A program made the position numbers and the translations under genes. This document shows positions 4,878-6,743 of a stretch of 6,743 nt of DNA, one piece after another. The stretch comes from Planctomycetaceae bacterium UBA6163 (GTDB lineage: Bacteria; Planctomycetota; Planctomycetia; Pirellulales; Pirellulaceae): contig DIUH01000420.1 of NCBI GenBank assembly GCA_002428205.1, positions 1-6,743 on the forward strand, given 5' to 3'. Positions within the stretch are counted from its first letter, which is position 1. Each line of letters begins with the position of its first letter. The notes beneath the pieces were generated by a model. That model was not told the origin of the DNA. It did not search any database and saw nothing but the letters and a program-made list of their open reading frames with translations.

Positions 4878-5393
4878 ATGGGTACCACAATGGCATTCGA
4901 ACCCGTAACCATCTACGAGCCATTCTGTTTGCTGCTCCGCCGCGGTTCGTTCGTGGTCGGCCTACAACGGACAGTGCGACTTACGATAATCTTCATCGTC
5001 GTACTCCTTGCACTCGAGGCTCTGGCGATTCGATGGAACGCTGAAATTGGGCGATTACCCACACTGTCATTTTTGATCGCGCCTGTCGGTGGCGCATTGA
5101 TTGCATTGCTGCCACGAGTACTGCATTTGACCGCGGACTCGATCGCAGTTACGAAAACTTTCACCAAACGAGAGTACTCCGTCACGGGAGACAGCAAACC
5201 GATTCTTCTCATGCGTCCAATTAGCGCAGGAAAACACCACTTTGCTTTGATTTCGCCTACCGTCTCCGATAGACTGTTTGAAATTGCACCAGTGTTTGAG
5301 TGCATTATCGCCGATGAGGATGTGCCCAAGATCCATTTCTGGTGCAATTATGAGCCCGCCGCAGTGAACAAGGAACCGTGCGATGAGCAGTAG
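4878..5393 (+). CDS. Two-helix membrane protein with a PH-like C-terminal part
   Basis: ATG 4878 gives 171 residues; TTG 4875 and ATG 4890 are in the same frame and also possible. A polar start (MAFEPVTIYEPF) is followed by membrane helices at about 35-52 (LTIIFIVVLLALEALAI) and 63-83 (LSFLIAPVGGALIALLPRVL). The soluble part begins LHLTADSIAVTKTFTKREYS, a strand-turn-strand pattern like the PH-like domain of the protein at 1175-1834, and ends with a cysteine-containing acidic tail. This domain reading is an inference. The ATG is only 10 bases after an attC-like right box and no Shine-Dalgarno sequence is visible. The stop TAG lies inside the next attC-like site, so the last residues are encoded by the left arm. 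Confidence 0.8.
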   Translation: MGTTMAFEPVTIYEPFCLLLRRGSFVVGLQRTVRLTIIFIVVLLALEALAIRWNAEIGRLPTLSFLIAPVGGALIALLPRVLHLTADSIAVTKTFTKREYSVTGDSKPILLMRPISAGKHHFALISPTVSDRLFEIAPVFECIIADEDVPKIHFWCNYEPAAVNKEPCDEQ

Positions 5394-5462
5394 AGGCCTA
5401 AGTTTTAAACTTTGCTAAGCCCAGTCATACGTATGGATCGCACGGCTAGCGTCAGCGTTCGC
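5364..5462 (+). other. attC-like site with a perfect 9-base outer stem
   Basis: GTGAAC (5364-5369) and GTTCGC (5457-5462) form the outer boxes, pairing at five of six positions. CCGTGCGAT (5376-5384) pairs perfectly with ATCGCACGG (5437-5445). Inside are the palindromic AAGTTTTAAACTT (5400-5412) and CATACGTATG (5426-5435). The right spacer before the box ends in CAGC. No single-base bulge is evident in this stem, unlike the other sites. The left half overlaps the last ten codons of the upstream gene. Confidence 0.65.
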
Positions 5463-5503
5463 AAATTTGGCTACATCCTTCAATTCAGAGCGGAAAAAAG
5501 CAC

Positions 5504-6709
5504 ATGCAATATTCATCGATCACGCTTTCGTTAGTGGTTTGTTTCGCAACGTTGGCTAGCGCTCAACCGGGCGAGACCCCGACGATAGAGCAGATGATCG
5601 AAAGATACAGAGCGAATCCGCAGATTGATTGGTCATTTGTAGATTCAAAACCAAAGCATCAACCCGAAGCAATTCTCAACCTACTGGCCGAACGTGGCGG
5701 ATCGGCCTTGCAGCCACTGCGTGATCTTCGCAACACAGGAAAGACGAGTTCCGATTCGGATGCGGGCTGGTCACTGACCAACGACCTCGCGTTACTCACC
5801 ACAATACGACGCATCGAGGGAAAGGCTGCGCCGTTGCGAATCGATGTGAACGAGGGACAACGCATTAAATCAGCAGTCAGGGAGACACCCCGAATCCCGG
5901 TAAAGATCGTAAATCAGGATCCTGGCCAGGAATCCGTCTGGTTCACTTTCGGCGGCGATTATCGAAGCGGGCGATTATCCCGATGGCGAATACATGTCTG
6001 GGACGAGAATGGAGAACGATTGCCCACAATCGGGCAGCGTGCCGGTATGGGCGGAGGCGTGTACACTCAGGGCGAACTTGAGTTCGGAGAGTCGGATCAT
6101 CGGGCCCTCGATCTGGCTGGATTCGTACGCATTCGACGGCCGGGCCTCTACACTGCCAAAGTGTTTTATCACGATTCAGTTTCGATCGCAGATATCGATA
6201 ATGAAGAGGTCCTCGCTGAACTGGTGCTCGTTGCTTCCGACAGGTGCGAAATTGAAGTTAAGCCTGGTCCCACGATTCGCATTACGCTATCCGAAGACGA
6301 TTATGAGAAATCCAACGTATTGATTTCACAGCTGATGCCCCCGAGTACGATCAAGATGATCGGCAGCGAGTATGGTCCTCGCTATCACTCTTTCATTTCT
6401 CCCGATTCGCCACACGGGAAATTGCTAATTATGGGCTATGCGGCCGTGCCAGCATTGATTGAGCAATTGAAACAGCCAGACGCAGGCTACAAACAAAGAG
6501 CATTAATCCTCGCGATCCTTGATTCCATTTTGCATGAGCGGTATTTGTCTCCTATGGATTTTGACGGTGCCATTGACAATTACCACTGCCGATTCCCAGG
6601 CGGGCATTACTCTGGAAAGGTTGCTCCATCGAAAGAAGTTCAGGACCAACTTGTCGAACAATGGCTTTCCTTTTCAGATGATTACATCATGATCGACAAA
6701 CAGAATTAG
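5504..6709 (+). CDS. Secreted or periplasmic protein with beta-sandwich and HEAT-like parts
   Basis: The 401-residue product starts with a signal peptide: MQYSSITLSLVVCFATLASA with probable cleavage after ASA at residue 20. Residues about 25-106 look helical (EAILNLLAERGGSALQPLRDL, NDLALLTTIRRIEG) and resemble a HEAT-like repeat unit. Residues about 110-262 are strand-rich, with RIPVKIVNQDPGQESVWFTFG, RWRIHVWDENGERLP and RRPGLYTAKVFYHD, suggesting an Ig-like or beta-sandwich domain. Residues about 305-345 return to helices (LIMGYAAVPALIEQLKQPDA, RALILAILDSI) in HEAT-like style. No catalytic motif is visible; a binding or scaffold role is a guess. ATG 5504 lies 41 bases after an attC-like right box. 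At this size it is the longest cassette gene here. Confidence 0.9.
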   Translation: MQYSSITLSLVVCFATLASAQPGETPTIEQMIERYRANPQIDWSFVDSKPKHQPEAILNLLAERGGSALQPLRDLRNTGKTSSDSDAGWSLTNDLALLTTIRRIEGKAAPLRIDVNEGQRIKSAVRETPRIPVKIVNQDPGQESVWFTFGGDYRSGRLSRWRIHVWDENGERLPTIGQRAGMGGGVYTQGELEFGESDHRALDLAGFVRIRRPGLYTAKVFYHDSVSIADIDNEEVLAELVLVASDRCEIEVKPGPTIRITLSEDDYEKSNVLISQLMPPSTIKMIGSEYGPRYHSFISPDSPHGKLLIMGYAAVPALIEQLKQPDAGYKQRALILAILDSILHERYLSPMDFDGAIDNYHCRFPGGHYSGKVAPSKEVQDQLVEQWLSFSDDYIMIDKQN

Positions 6710-6743
6710 ACTAACCGTCGATCGCGATAAGGGCCCGTCTGCG

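Larger units (their letters stand above)
557..6743 (+). mobile_element. Integron-like gene-cassette array (no integrase in window)
   Basis: Right boxes of attC-like sites at about 557, 1134, 2413, 2889, 3690, 4352, 4861 and 5457 divide this stretch into eight units of roughly 0.5-1.3 kb, each with one gene (two in the second). Genes are unrelated to each other, mostly short, and start within about 5-65 bases of a right box. Nine of ten point the same way. This is the layout of chromosomal integrons. Against a fully active array: no integrase or attI is seen, and several sites have lost the GTT core. The right end is open; GACTAAC at 6709-6715, just after the last stop codon, may be the left box of another site cut by the window edge. 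Confidence 0.6.

Noticed and set aside
1..6743. CRISPR array, tRNA or rRNA genes, insertion sequence
   Set aside because: No direct repeats of constant length with spacers, no tRNA cloverleaf or rRNA signature noticed, and no transposase-like protein in any frame.

Overview
The window looks like a stretch of a planctomycete chromosome (best guess Pirellulaceae, Rhodopirellula-like). This rests on a protein opening with the N-P-F-Q-P-P motif that is common at the N-terminus of Pirellulaceae membrane proteins, on other small protein families I associate with that group, on mid-range GC, and on weak or absent Shine-Dalgarno sequences. It is an inference from memory, not from a search.

The layout is best read as an integron-like gene-cassette array without a visible integrase. 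Short, mostly unrelated hypothetical genes alternate with imperfect inverted repeats of about 65-100 bp that have attC architecture. Each has a left R''-like box ending in AAC, a left stem arm, a loop (several contain GTTTTGAAA or close variants), a right stem arm, usually a 4-base spacer, and a right box resembling GTTRRRY. In the best sites the left arm carries one or two extra unpaired bases, as attC needs for folding of its bottom strand. Right boxes lie at about 557, 1134, 2413, 2889, 3690, 4352, 4861 and 5457, giving units of about 0.5-1.3 kb. The sites at 4265-4358, 2327-2419, 4778-4867 and 5364-5462 are good; those at 482-563, 1050-1140, 2812-2895 and 3633-3696 are degenerate.

Region by region: 3-197 is the C-terminal end of an unknown protein. 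198-577 has no convincing gene, but holds a possible promoter and the first degenerate attC. 578-1054 encodes a soluble protein with a C-x-C-C motif. 1175-1834 encodes a four-helix membrane protein with a PH-like middle, and 1891-2325 a small membrane protein with an HExxH zinc-protease signature; these two may share a unit. 2458-2784 encodes a small unknown protein. 2912-3499 is a lipoprotein on the minus strand, the only reversed gene. 3701-4165 is a recognisable family member interrupted by one in-frame TGA. 4417-4767 (GTG start) and 4878-5393 encode two-helix membrane proteins. 5504-6709 encodes a secreted protein of 401 residues.

The genes do not form an obvious pathway. The shared theme is the envelope: four membrane proteins, one lipoprotein and one secreted protein out of ten genes. 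The array organisation, the nonsense-interrupted gene and the reversed lipoprotein unit are the points most worth checking.
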